A stretch of DNA of 64,000 nt, taken from assembly GCF_035046485.1 (NCBI RefSeq), contig NC_085137.1, positions 480,029,396 to 480,093,395 on the forward strand, read 5' to 3'. The position numbers and the translations under genes were made by a program. Shown here piece by piece: positions 24,365 to 35,395 of the stretch; position 1 is the stretch's first letter, and every line of letters starts with the position of its first letter. The notes beneath the pieces were generated by a model, which saw nothing but the letters and a program-made list of their open reading frames with translations, was not told the DNA's origin and made no database searches. Source of the stretch: Aedes albopictus. Taxonomy: Eukaryota; Arthropoda; Insecta; Diptera; Culicidae.

Positions 24365-24910
24365 TCTCCTGCTCGGGTATATGGGAGTTCCTGGAGAAAT
24401 CCCTAAAAATATCCTGAGGAATGTATGGAAGAAACTCTTTAGAAATCCAAGGAAAAGGAGCTCCTGTAATAATCCGTGGAGAAACTCCAGCAGTACTTTT
24501 GGGATTTCCTCCCTAAAGGACTTCTTATGCTCCACCAAAAGAAAATTCTGGAGCAAACTAGAAAAATTCTTGGAGAAATCTTTCCAAGAATCGCAAGAAT
24601 AATTCTTAGGAAATTAATAGAGAAAACCCTGCTGGTATTGTAGGTAAAGAAAGTTAAGGAAGAATCTGCAGTAGTAATTCCTAAAGAAATCCCAGGCGGA
24701 CACAAGGATTCCATACGGAATTCTTGGAGGAATACCAATTGATACCAAGAGGAATTCATCATCTTATTTTAATGCTTCCAACTACTGGATGTATCGGGAA
24801 TTCATCTTTAAAAAAATCTCTGGAGGATTTTTCCATGGAAATTCTAGAGGAATCCCAGCAGTAATATCCGAAGGAATCTGTACAGGCATTGTTTGGGAAA
24901 TTCCTGGATT
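24365..24910. repeat. Degenerate GGAATTCCT-type periodic repeat
   Basis: Extended tract of words such as GTTCCTGGAGAAATCC and ATTCTTGGAGGAATACC. Frames within it are low-complexity shadows, not genes. Confidence 0.55.
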
Positions 24911-25371
24911 GACGTCTGTTACCGTAAACTATATTTTGAAAACAGTCGCATAGTTAGCATTTTTTTTTCACTGAAACGAAATTTTAAATGGTTTGGCCCT
25001 TCTCAAATATAACGGGAGATTTATTTGTTACGTAATTTGTATATGATTCCAAAATATATCAACTGATATTAAGATTGTTTGTAAAACGGTATGTCGAATG
25101 TAACTATGTAACACACTTTTTCTGGTTAAAAAAAGCTAACACAATCGGATCAAAAAATCGATAATATCTGGAGAAAACGCAATCGAGGCCTCCCAAAATC
25201 GGGTCAGCACAGTATTATAATATTAAACGATTTTGAATTTCTGCATTAAAGATAAAAAAAATCTCAATAAAAAATACTCCGGATAATCGAGTCTAAAATT
25301 CCGGATAATCGAACCCCGGATAATCGAGTCTCCGGATAATCGAGTCTCCGGATAATCGAGTCCGACCTGTA

Positions 25372-25850
25372 GTTTGATATGTCGTAAGCTAGGTTTCAGA
25401 ACCGATCAGATAGTGGCCACATTCCTGGGGGCACCAGGTTTCCGGAACATCCGGAGAAGTGGTCACTGTATCCAAAATTTCTGGGAAAATGGTCCAATAC
25501 TCTTGTTTTGAAAAATCATAAAATTTGATATGTCGCAAACTAGGTTTCAGAACCGGTCAGAAAGTGGCCACTTCACTGGTGGCACCAGGTTTCCGGAACA
25601 TCCTGAGAAGTGGTCACTGTATCCGAACATGAAACATGGTCCAACACCCTTGTTTTGCAAAATCATGAAGTTTGATATGTCGCAAGATAGGTTTCAGAAT
25701 CGGTCAAAAAGTGACCACTTTCGTGGGGCCCCAATATCCGGAACATCCGGAGAAGTGGTCATTGTATCTGAAATCTCTAGAAACATGGTCCAATACTCTT
25801 CTTTTGCAAAATCATGAAGTTTGATATACCGTAAGCTAATTTTCGAAGGC
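25372..25850 (+). repeat. Continuation of the satellite array
   Basis: Three further plus-strand units with the same motifs resume exactly after the right TA of the 22466-25369 element, showing that the array was a single block before that insertion. Confidence 0.85.
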
Positions 25851-26075
25851 AAATTATAGGTTGCAGCTCTATCTGATAAGGAGGTTACCCCAGTAACCCC
25901 GGCCATAAATCCGGAACAACGGAAAAATCCGGAACCATGATTCCGGTTTCATAAACTTAAAGGATTTTGTGATCAACTGTCAAAATTTCATTAACTTTCG
26001 TTGAGAAACGACTGAGAATCAGTTTTTGAAGTTTTGAAATTGGGTGCAAAATGAGGCTCAGGCACATAGGCAGAG

Positions 26076-26565
26076 TGTCTGAAAGCTCATGTATACTTCA
26101 ATGAGATAGTGTGCCATGCGCATGTTTAAAAATGCGTTTCAAGAAATTTGCGAGATTTGAGATCGTAGCACACTCATGAAAAATCCAATGTATGTACCTC
26201 AATGAGACGTCTCGTGAGACTCGTCTCATTGAGATTTTTGGCAGTTGGAATTAGCGAACTAAAGAAATTGTTTTAGAGGCCCGTATCATATCTTTTGAAC
26301 CTGGTCTTGGCCGGATGAAGAACACAGACTTGGAAGTGGATGATTCTCATGGGATTCAATTAGCTGAGATCGATAATCCAGCAGACATTGCTTGACTGTC
26401 CAGCGATAAAATGCATTTCGGTTTTAGTTGTACATAATCGACTATGAAGACAATTGACATACCCAAAAAAAACAGTTTTTTTTGCAGACGCGTGGCCGTA
26501 CTGATTCCTACACTTTACTAGAGTAAATGACCACCAATCAACAGGATTTAGGCATTTAATCCTAG
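26076..26565. other. No gene seen; TCTCATTGAGA words
   Basis: Holds AATGAGACGTCTCGTGAGAC and TCTCATTGAGATTTTTGGC. Related text recurs in 28365-28510 (GACTTGTCTCATTGAGATGG), suggesting the two stretches are parts of one element split by later insertions. Confidence 0.4.
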
Positions 26566-26567
26566 TA

Positions 26568-26645
26568 AGATGTTGGGGTCAATACGACCCAGAATGGCAT
26601 GCTGGGCGTGCACTACGCCGGCCTGGTGCGCACATCCTAACATCC
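26568..26645. mobile_element. 78-bp mini-MITE, copy 2
   Basis: AGATGTTGGGGTCAATACGA ... CTAACATCC, TA on both sides (26566-26567, 26646-26647). Same length as the copy at 13887. Confidence 0.75.
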
Positions 26646-26647
26646 TA

Positions 26648-27179
26648 GGTGGGTTAAAGAATTATTTTTCTGTCCATTTATTTCGTAAGAAAGTTTTCAT
26701 GATTTCGGACACCCTCTTTCTTATGAGACACACGCGTTTGTGTTACACGGGAGATTTTTTTCAATAACCTTCTCCTCGATTCATCTTTACGTAATTAATG
26801 GACGTTAATCTATGCAGATTTTACAGGTGTATGTGGGTTTGCATTGCGGAGCATAACAAAAATGATGTCGGTCATTATGAAACATTGCTACTACATCAAA
26901 CGACTGGGTTTTACATGGGTTTTATTCACAGATATCATGAAGTGAAAGAAAAAAGTGTGGCTCGCTAGGTGGGTCATTTCTTCGGAAATCGCAACCTGCG
27001 CTTGCCCCTTTCCTAATTAAATAGTGATGCCCACGGTGCTTTGCTGTATGCTGTTGGTGATGCCAATTTTGTCTCCATTAACTTAAGTTCACATGCACAT
27101 TGACCAACCGCAGTGGGATTGTTGTAGGAAGAAACTCTTGAGGCTGCAAAAATCAAATCATTTAGAAGCTAGTTTATGA
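26648..27179. other. No gene seen
   Basis: Unremarkable sequence inside the 21253-29129 element; no motif or repeat recognised. Confidence 0.4.
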
Positions 27180-27182
27180 TTA

Positions 27183-27348
27183 GGGGCTGTCCATAAACCA
27201 CGTGGTCATTGGGGGGGTTCGGCCAATGACCATTTTGTATGGACTAATGAATTTTGTTGTATGGACTAATGACCACGCGGGGGGGGGGGGGACGGGGGGG
27301 GGTTGAAAAGTCCCAAAAAAAATGACCACGTGGTTTATGGACAGCCCC
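27183..27348. mobile_element. 166-bp MITE, TTA duplication, G-run inside
   Basis: GGGGCTGTCCATAAACCACG and its inverse ending GGACAGCCCC, flanked by TTA (27180-27182, 27349-27351). The interior holds long G homopolymers near 27280-27300. PIF/Harbinger-type by duplication size. Confidence 0.8.
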
Positions 27349-27354
27349 TTACTA

Positions 27355-28319
27355 GGGGCGGGACAGCTCTAATATTTATTAGCGGTATTAGAAGTATTAG
27401 GAGATATTAATCCCCAAGCCATTTCATTTTTGAACCAAGTAAGCCACGCTAAACTTGATTGATTTGGAGTGACACAAAGAATGACATCAACAGGAAATTA
27501 CGAAAAACGGCCGCTGTGCTTTCGTTGCTTCAGTATGTTTACATGTAATTGGAACGGTGATTAATTTGCATGACATCTCAAAATAATGCGTCCCCGTTTC
27601 ACTCTAAATCGTTCTCACTCCGGGACGATCCACTACGAAACTCGTTGGCGGACATTATAAAAAAACAACAACATTCTGGAACTAGCAGTGGCAGCAAAAC
27701 TCAAAATTGAAATCAAGTGCATTCACTGCTCTTTGAATGCTAATTCACTCCCTAGATCTAGATTTAATCAGCTCACGCTGAAGCCTCAGATATAAATATC
27801 GAATGAACGCTGAATTTACAAAAAAAAAAAGAGAAACGCAACGTCACACCTCGTCACACGGTCAAGATTTAAAAGACTAGAGTCAATTTCCAAATTCAGT
27901 TTATATGTATTTATTGATGATCGAAGTTCACAACCAACACAAATAAATGTTTTTCCAGGAGCGTAATGATAAGAACCTGTGCTGGATATGGTTAATCATG
28001 TCCAATAAAGCCGTTCATTTTGGTTTCCATAAGTACAGCGCCATGGGATTTCGAAAGCCACATCTTCAATGCTGAAATTTGAAACCCAGGTTATTTGCCT
28101 GAATAAAATATTTAAGAGAAAATCAAGTTTTTTTGTAATTGAGAAATTTGAAAATCACCGTAGACAAGCCGTTTTTCCTCCTCTCGATTTTGTGACAGTT
28201 TATTATTGCATGAAAATTCATGACATACTACACAAAAAATGCTCAGCTGACCGGTGAAGATTAGGAAACTAATATTTATTAGGTAGTATTAGCGCCGGTA
28301 TTAGACGCTGTCCCGCCCC
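27355..28319. mobile_element. 965-bp element, TA target site
   Basis: GGGGCGGGACAGCTCTAATA and the inverse ...AGACGCTGTCCCGCCCC, with TA on both sides (27353-27354, 28320-28321). Subterminal AATATTTATTAG repeats are present in both arms. There is no transposase frame. It sits six bases from the end of the preceding MITE. Confidence 0.78.
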
Positions 28320-28575
28320 TAGGCCCCTTACCTACCCGACTCGACAACTTTTTGGCATAATGACAGGTGCTCTGAGACTTGTCTCATTGAGATGGCTCAT
28401 TGAGACTCGCAATGCTAATGTGATGTGCACCAGCATCGCGAGTCTCATGCTCACAGAATTTTCATGTGTTCAAAGCCAACTTTTCTCAATCTCGTAATGA
28501 GATATGTGCGTACAGATAATCTGCACATAGGTGTTAAATCAAGTTTATATCATATTGTGTTATAATTTTATAATA

Positions 28576-28731
28576 GGGGGATTCACTTAACAGCTTAAAC
28601 TGATTAAACTGATTAAACGTCGCGATCACCAAGGCAATCTTTGATTATTTCATTCGCAAAATCATGAAACATTTCAAATAAGCAGAAAATCATGGCTTAC
28701 GCAGCAATTTAATCTGTTTAGTGAGTACCCC
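28576..28731. mobile_element. 156-bp MITE, TA target site
   Basis: GGGGGATTCACTTAACAG and the inverse ...CTGTTTAGTGAGTACCCC with TA on both sides (28574-28575, 28732-28733). Confidence 0.7.
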
Positions 28732-29361
28732 TAATATTTTTCAATAAATTATTATGTTATAAACTAGATACAGGATGATGTTAAAATAACTAAAATTGTA
28801 ACAAAAAGTATCCTGGTCTAATCAAGATAATAACCTATTTTGTTATAATCAGATCAAAATCATAACAAAATGTGATATGAGTTTAAATTTCAGAATTACT
28901 AGTTTCTATCAAAATATGATTCAATTTTGTAACATTATTTTCTAAATGTCGAAGAATCATAGCTTAATTATATTACAATGAGCTATCAAACAACATTTAT
29001 AACGAAATATGATATAAATTAGTTATATTATTTTAAAAACACCAAGTAAGTTGAACATGATTATATCACAATAAGTTATAAATATCTTCGTCTGTTATGT
29101 TATGATTTTGTTACAATTTTCTAGTCGGGTTTTCAATGATCAACAGTCGCGTTAGCTGTTTGAAAGTACAATTTGATTCTCTTTTTGTATGAAAAAAGGG
29201 CAAAATAGGGCAAAATTGACCACTTCCCGTGTCGTGCGGTGAATGAATTTAGCACCAATGGATTTCTCGTATTTTTTTACGTTAGAAATGGTCAACTTCA
29301 CGTATCGAAACCAGCGGCGTTAAAAGATCCGTTTTTTGGGTCGATTTTTCCCACTGTGCAC

Positions 29362-31945
29362 CGGTTTGTCATTATTACGGACTACCTTTTGCTGCGAAGC
29401 CTGTGGCATGATTACCCTCGCAGCCTCTACGCACCGTCGAACTCACAACAGTGACGTATGGCATTGCAGCCACCTCCTATTTGGCCACGAAGTGCCTTTA
29501 GCAGTTGTCCAATATAGTCCAATAATATAGTTCAGACGAATTTCCTCTCACCTCGATGATTCTAGCGAAGGATTTTTACATGGACGACATGCTGACCGGT
29601 GTTGACGATGAGGACGAAGATAAAAAAGCCTGTCAGCAGCTTCTGCAGTTGCCGAATTCTGCTGGTATGAGCTTGCGGAAATGAACGTCGAATTTGTAAG
29701 CGGTTCTCTCCAAAATTCCGTCAGGACTTCGTGATGAACACACTTTCACTTGATTCTTCTTCTGCTCCAACCAAGATGCTAGAGTTGCAATGGCAGCCAA
29801 TGGATAACGAATTCCGTTATTCCGTACCCAAGTGGTCTCAGGATGGATCAATGTCTCGAAGAATCGTTGTATCAGACACCGCTTGACTTTACGACCCTCT
29901 TGGATTGATTGGGCCGGTCGTAGTACTCGCCAAACTCTTCGATTAAACACTCTGGCGCTTTTCTGGGACTGGGAACTGGGACGACCCGTTAGGCGCATTC
30001 GAGCAACAACATTGGTTGGAGTTTCGTAACAGTCTAGACGAATTAGCTACAATCAGCATTCCAAGGTAGGCTGGGCCTGCTTACGTTGTCATATCGATTG
30101 AAATGCACGGGTTCTGTGACGCCTCTAAGAAGGCATACGGAGCCTGTCTCTATTTGAGAACCGTTTCGCCGACGGATCGATCGTCGTACGCCTGCTGACC
30201 CCTAGGCGATTCGAAGATTTTTTTTATTTTTATAACGAGATTTTTAACCCGGGGCTAGTTCATCTCGAGACCCACGCTTTACTTCCCTTCCGAAGGAAGA
30301 ACCCACGCTTAGTGAGTTTGTCGGGAGTCGGATTCGATCCCAGCTCCTAGGCGTGATTGTCAAGTGTTGTAACCATCACACCAGATCCGCTCCCAATCGA
30401 TTCGAAGAAGTAAAAGTGCATCTGTTAGCCCAGATTGGAACATTCGTTAGCACTTCTGTTAAGTCACCTCTATCAAAAGGACGAAAGCAGTATCATGCTG
30501 AACGCACAATAAATCATTTGGACAGGCTCGATGATTACACTGCACTGGCTGTGTTCTACACCTTCGCAATGAAAAACTTTCATTGCGAATCGAGTGTCTG
30601 AAGTGCAGCATCTCACCACCGGCGGTAATTGGGCGCATGTTCCTGACATCGAAAATCCTGCTGATATAATTCCCCGCGGCACGTATCCAGCGCAATTACA
30701 AGAAACCATATCGTGGTGGAATGGTTCGCATTGATTAAGTCCACCGTCAAGGCTCTGACCGCCATTATCCCTGCTTCCGGTGCAGGCGCACCCTCCAAAT
30801 GAAATCTTCTCCATCCGATCGTCATTTCCGGCGCTCGTTCGTATCGTCACTCTTCTTTGTCGCTTCTACCCTAACAGCAAGCCTTGTAATTGCTTTAATG
30901 GGTTGACCGGGTTCCTCCGGACGTCGCAGCTAGCGGAAGCCGCCGACAACCTAGTTCGACTAGTGCAACACGAAACCTTTGCAAAGGACATCGCAGCTGT
31001 AGCAAAACACGGGCAGATTAATCCAAACTCTCTCGCCTCAATTCTCGTCGATGGCATCCTCCGACTTTGTAGCCGGCTCAGGATCATAGCAGTGTTTCAT
31101 CGATTATTGCCCGAAGAGGAAAGCCGAGCCTAATAGAGTGTGACAATGCCACAAACTTTAGAGGGGCAGCGGGAAAGTTGAAGGAACAGGCCAAGCCGTT
31201 TGGATATCAGTAACGCCAAGGTGAAGTAGTCGCCCGTTGCGCAGATGAAGGCATCACCTTCATGTTCATTTCGCTACGCAGCCCAAACTTTGGTTGGTTG
31301 TGGGAGGTGGCGGTGAAATCATAAACAAAACTTCCGTTGAACCGTTGAGAGCTCCGTCCTCTTTCAGGACGATTTCGTAACTCTGCTGACCCGTATCGAA
31401 GCCGGTTTAAACTCGCTACCTTTGACGCCACTCTAGACTCGCGACATTGAACTTCTGTGGCTAGTTATTCTAATCTCTAGACCGATCCGAGCGACTTGGA
31501 GGTGTTAATGCCAGGCCACTTCCTTGTTCATTGGTCGCTTATTTGTTTCACCGAACCCGACCTCTCTGAGGTACCCCGAACTTGACTTGATCGCTATCAA
31601 GAAAACCAAGAACTTCTCCGGTGAATCTGGAAGCAGTGGTCAACCGACTGCTTCTGTGGCCTCCACCCACGTACTAGGTGGACTCGCGTGCGGAGCAACG
31701 TCGGTGAAGTAAGGATGGTTCTCCTGAACCATCTTCCGTCCAACAGATTTCGTGTTGACGATGGCAGTATCCGGGTCGTAGACCTTCGGACAGCCGATGC
31801 AAAATATCGGCGTGGAATTGTAAAGATTTGCGTATTCCTCATCCGTCAACCCACAACCGAGCCACATGGCACAGCTGCGACCAACCCTGATGAATACCGA
31901 ACGCAGTACACTAGTTCTGTACTACTATCGGAGGCCTTAGCCTAG
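29362..31945 (+). pseudogene. Degenerate BEL/Pao retrotransposon pol
   Basis: Collinear remnants of a BEL/Pao polyprotein appear in several frames. ELTTVTYGIAATSYLATKCL (about 29430) is followed by AKDFYMDDMLTG (about 29572), the RT active site of this family. After these come LYDPLGLIGPVV (about 29887) and HGFCDASKKAYGACLYLR (about 30106), the RNase H start. Next are SKPCNCFNGLTGFL-like text (about 30880) and the C-terminal RVDDGSIRVVDLRTADAKYR (about 31755). Many stops and frameshifts and a SINE at 30212-30395 interrupt it. It begins two bases after the right end of the foldback element. No LTR was identified. Confidence 0.8.
30212..30395 (-). mobile_element. tRNA-derived SINE inside the BEL/Pao pol
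   Basis: On the minus strand there is a head with TGGTGTGATGGTTACAAC (A-box) and GGATCGAATCCGACTCC (B-box), a short body with CGGAAGGGAAGTAAAGCGTG, then an AT tail AAAAATAAAAAAAA. It differs from the other SINE families in this window. Confidence 0.75.
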
Positions 31946-32471
31946 AGCCTCCGAACCCTGTGAATATTGCTGTAGGTATAATTAAAAAAAATGAATTTTT
32001 GTTCTCCGGCATGTGCTGCGGCTTCGATGGCTGCTTCGATGGGTATCCATTGAGTAGGCGGAACCCTATGACTGCGAGATGAACCACGACACAACTCAAT
32101 CGATCCTCGAGTGCGTCGCAACAAAAGAACTCCCGATGACTTCACACCAACCAACAAGATATAGTTCGAGGCGAACAATACCACCACCACCGCCGATGTT
32201 CGTTGACCCAAATGACGCGCGAGGTGTTTACCAATATCGACGTCGTTGATCTGCGGTGTGTAGAAGCAGCGGAATCAAAACAGACCGGCGAGTCTCTCGA
32301 GTTCCGACGAGAAACCCCGAAGACGATTGATGTCAACGAGCATCCCTCTCTCAGCATCCCTATCAGGAAAGTTGGTTGAGGGGTCCGGCCTATCAACAGG
32401 GATCGGCATATGTTGAAGCCACTCAAGGGTCAACTATAGTTGTGTGTACACATGTTTTACCAATTCAAGTA
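31946..32471. other. Retroelement-like remnant, unassigned
   Basis: GC content remains at the level of the Pao remnant and short frames overlap, but no conserved motif could be named. It is probably a continuation of retroelement debris. Confidence 0.3.
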
Positions 32472-32676
32472 AGGTACACCGGGTAAGTTGAAATGGGCGG
32501 GGCAAGATGAAACGCGATGTTTTGAAAAAGATTTCAATACATTTTGGAAATTTTTCGTTGGAAGTTTGTTTGAATCAAAAACTATGTGTTATGGCGTTCA
32601 AGCTGTTAGCCATAATTGGATAACATCATGTTAAACCGCTGTTTCATCACCCGTTTCAACTTTGACCGGTGTACCT
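32472..32676. mobile_element. 205-bp MITE, TA target site
   Basis: AGGTACACCGGGTAAGTTGA and the inverse ...TTTGACCGGTGTACCT, TA on both sides (32470-32471, 32677-32678). Confidence 0.8.
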
Positions 32677-32814
32677 TACTCTCAATATTTTCTGTATCAA
32701 AATTTGCGATCCAAAATCTACCTCATTTGAGAAACCGATCTATACTCGGATAGGCTTTTTTAGATCCTCTTTGTACTGAGTTCCTCTTTGTACATAAGCA
32801 AACCAGTATCGAAC

Positions 32815-33055
32815 CAATCAGTTGTAATACATCTCCGGGGCCTCTTCAACACAATAACACCCCCCACAACCTGACCCCAGTGCAATCCGTTATATCTCCG
32901 GAATGGTTCCGAATATAACTTGGCCACTAGAGTGTAATAAACTAGCATCAATTTATGATCGATTAGGCGGACTTCAAAAAATCTGATGAAAATTGACGAA
33001 ATGCCAGCATTTTGAATATAAATTGTCGGGGGTGGGGCACTTGAAGGTTAAGCTA
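32815..33055 (+). repeat. Dispersed repeat shared with 45735-45935
   Basis: ACCTGACCCCAGTGCAAT, CTCCGGAATGGTTCCG and AATTTATGATCGATTA occur in the same order at 45750-45850. This is probably part of a larger interspersed element whose ends are not visible. Confidence 0.65.
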
Positions 33056-33786
33056 ATAGGGAACTGGTACTTCCCTTTCAATATCCAGAATTTTCACGAC
33101 ATAACCTCTTCTTCTAATCGTTAATAGAGAATCGCATATTTTAGCTGTAAGGACACTTTTCTTCAGAATGATTAACAAGCCGAAAAAAATGTAAAAGGTC
33201 TTATTTGTCTGTAAGGTACCAGCAGCCATATAACAAGAGTTTTTATATTATAATATATATTATTTATAATTTTTATGACTAAATCCAATTTTATCGAGCC
33301 GCTAATGCAGGTCTCGCATCGTTTAGGAGCAAACCATCTTAGCTTATTGCTCTCGGCGTTGACATCTTTTGTCGCCACTATTTATCTACATGCGCGTGGT
33401 CGCTCACCTTAACAATGCTGGAGCAAAATTAGGGTGTTGGCACCTCCACACTTTAGTTGTGGAAGATCGCACAATTTGTCACATGTCAGCACCTCGCGAG
33501 CTTCAAATCGCCAGGGTAGGGGAAAATATACCCAATCATAATCACCGGTCCTGCACTGAAGGAGAGGCCGTTAGATTTTTTTTTCGGCTGACATTAGTTA
33601 GCAACAACAGCAACAAGTGTTACAAAATCTCATTTGAATGCAGATATGGGATGATGCGCTGGAGGTTTACCTTTTTCTTGTCGTTGCTGTCTGTCTTTTT
33701 TATTATTATTATTTGTTGTACCACCGCCGGTTTTTTGAAGGATGCGACTGCGTTCGGCTGCTTCGGGTCGATAGGGTTTGTGTGAA

Positions 33787-33823
33787 TATAAATATCCACC
33801 GGTCAACGACAAATGACACCAGT
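33787..33823 (+). promoter_or_regulatory. Core promoter of the 33906 cuticle gene
   Basis: TATAAATA at 33787-33794 and an initiator-like CAGT at 33820-33823, spacing 34 bases to the A, as for the 11978 gene. Confidence 0.65.
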
Positions 33824-33905
33824 GTGCCATAGGAAACCGTTGTAAGATAGCAACTCATCAAACCGTCTGAACTAGTGAGAAAAACGAAACGACCGTGATT
33901 CAAAA

Positions 33906-34305
33906 ATGAAATTCGCCGTAGTGTTCGCTGCTGTTCTGGCCGTTGCCCTGGCTGCCCCGGTGGAAGATCGGGACGCTCAAGTGCTGCAGTACGAGAACGA
34001 CAACCAGGGACTCGAGGGATACAACTTCAAGTGAGTCTCGTGAAGTTGGGGAAATGTGATACCTGTTCTATGTGGTGAAGTGCAATTAAACTATCAATGG
34101 TTGTATTTTCTGCAGATATGACACCAGCAATGGCATCCAGCGAGTGGAACAGGCACAGCTGAAGAGCTTCGGTGAAGATGTCAGCGCACTGGTTGTGCGT
34201 GGTTCATACTCATACGTGGCTCCCGATGGTCAGACCTACACCGTGAACTACGTTGCCGACGAGAATGGCTTCCAGCCGGAAGCTCCCCATCTACCACACG
34301 CCTAA
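33906..34305 (+). CDS. RR-1 cuticular protein, one intron
   Basis: Exons 33906-34030 and 34116-34305 encode 104 residues; the 85-bp intron has GTGAGT and TTTCTGCAG splice sites and interrupts codon 42 in phase 2. The protein is a secreted chitin-binding cuticle component. The signal peptide covers 1-16 (MKFAVVFAAVLAVALA), and the RR-1 consensus about 78-102 reads PDGQTYTVNYVADENGFQPE. It is very similar to the 11978 product (shared YDTSNGIQ, DVSALVVRG and YVADENGFQPEA), so the two are paralogues. The first ATG after the initiator is used. No canonical AATAAA was found close downstream. Confidence 0.95.
34031..34115 (+). other. Intron of the 33906 cuticle gene
   Basis: GTGAGTCTCG ... TATTTTCTGCAG, phase 2, immediately after the YNF codons. 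Confidence 0.93.
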
Positions 34306-34800
34306 GAGATGTGTAGTGTACCTGCCAGTTAGCTTTATGGGTTTTATTCTATGTTACTTGCATATGGTGATACGAAACGAAAAAGAGAATATTTTTGAAA
34401 TTGGTGTTTATTATTTTCTGCCTCTGGTAATGTTTACGCTCTTGAATGTACACAAACTGATTCAATTTTTTTTTAAGCATCAATCATAAAGTTCATGCTC
34501 ACACAGCCTCATGCAACTATGCATGGGCTCATACTCATATCTTTTCTCATTTTTTCCCTGAAACTCTTCAAAAACCTTCTGAAACTCCCCTGAAACGATA
34601 TGAATCCATCTAAATACTTTGAAAGGCATCGAAACAACTAAAAACTCATAGAAAACTCTTCCTGAGATCTCAGGATGGAAGAACAGGTCTTGCTCTTGGG
34701 CATTTGAGGTGGGGCTAAAGGGGTTTCCAGAAAGTTCCCCGAGAGCCCGAAACAGGGGTTCCAAGGGGCTTTAGGGGCGTTTTAAGGGGTTGTTTCAGGG

Positions 34801-35395
34801 GGTGTCAGGCCGAAGGTCATTAGGCCGAAGGCCATTCGGCCGAAGGTCATTAGGCCGAATGGTCATTAGGCCGAATGGTCATTAGGCCGAATGGTCATCA
34901 GGCCGAATGGTCATTGGGTCTTCTTCTTGCCGTTACGTCCCCACTGAGACAAAGCCTGCTTCTTAGCTTATTAACTGAGAGCTTCCTCTGCAAATGACCA
35001 TTTTGCATGTGTGTATCGTGTGACAGGCACGAAGATACTTTATTGATGCTGAATCTACTGATATTTTACCCATGAATTTTTCCTTCTTTTAAATATAGGC
35101 TGTTCTTTCTAGTATCATTGCTGAAATAGTTTTTGGCGCTGAAACTGCTGATATTCAATTCATAAATTTTTCCTTCTTTAAAACATAGGCTATTCTTTCT
35201 AGTTCCATTGTTAAACTAGTTTTTGTCAAAAATTGTTGGAAAAGGTAAAAACAACGGCTAACTTTCAATTCGTCCTGATGACCATTCGGCCTAATGACCA
35301 TTCGGCCTAATGACCATTCGGCCTAATGACCATTCGGCCTAATGACCATTCGGCCTAATGACCTTCGGCCTAATGGCCTTCGGCCTAATGACCCA
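34801..35395. mobile_element. Foldback element with minisatellite arms, copy 1
   Basis: The left arm has about seven units of GGCCGAATGGTCATTA (34809-34918). The right arm has about seven inverted units TAATGACCATTCGGCC (35276-35391). In both arms the outermost units carry the variant GGCCGAAGGTC/GGCCGAAGGCC and the inner units GGCCGAATGGTC, so the unit order is mirrored. The core is two tandem copies of about 90 bp containing TTTTTCCTTCTTT...ATAGGCTRTTCTTTCTAGT. The element at 51884-52294 has the same architecture. Confidence 0.75.
34918..35043 (-). mobile_element. SINE fragment inside the foldback element
   Basis: TCTTCTTCTTGCCGTTACGTCCCCACTGAG and CGTGTGACAGGCACGAAGAT match the 3' half of the SINE family that is complete at 46179-46435, inverted here. 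Confidence 0.7.

Larger units (their letters stand above)
22466..25369. mobile_element. 2.9-kb Tc1/mariner-type (pogo-like) element, TA site
   Basis: Termini CAGGTCGGACTCGATTATCC and its inverse, with TA on both sides (22464-22465, 25370-25371). The motif CTCCGGATAATCGA is repeated several times inside both ends. There is no transposase frame, so it is non-autonomous or decayed. It holds at least three smaller inverted-repeat elements. Confidence 0.82.
21268..26075. repeat. Inverted arms bounding the satellite region
   Basis: The left text TGTGCCTGAGCCTCATTTTG, CAACGAAAGTTAATGAAATT and CCGGATTTATGGCC recurs in inverse order and orientation at 25895-26070. This makes one large foldback unit whose centre is the satellite array near 22000. 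A 2.9-kb insertion (22466-25369) lies in the right half. Confidence 0.7.
21253..29129. mobile_element. 7.9-kb composite element, CCCGACTAGAAAATT termini, 2-bp TT duplication
   Basis: The left CCCGACTAGAAAATTAACAC is matched by the right AATTTTCTAGTCGGG, with TT on both sides (21251-21252, 29130-29131). The intact foldback copy shows the unoccupied GCAGCTATTTTCAATGATC. The right subterminal part is rich in ATAAC/GTTATA words, like the 14706-18048 element. The interior carries an inverted satellite array, a 2.9-kb TA-flanked element and several MITEs. No transposase frame is visible. CACCTATGTGC near 21270 and its inverse GCACATAGGTG near 28522 may mark a further inner element. Confidence 0.72.
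14166..29360. mobile_element. Second copy of the foldback element, split by three large insertions
   Basis: About 1.6 kb of this element is spread over 15.2 kb in collinear pieces: about 14166-14705, 18049-18562, 20928-21252 and 29130-29360. Each matches the intact copy at 6315-8277 in order, and the last piece ends at the same terminus CACTGTGCA. The outer 250 bp or so of the left arm is missing. Interruptions are at 14706-18048, 18563-20927 and 21253-29129; each is bounded by inverted termini and a short duplication that the intact copy lacks. Confidence 0.85.

Noticed and set aside
33369..33785. 138-codon frame upstream of the 33906 cuticle gene
   Set aside because: It ends at the TATA box of the cuticle gene, has no domain and overlaps equally long frames on the other strand; most likely promoter-region DNA.
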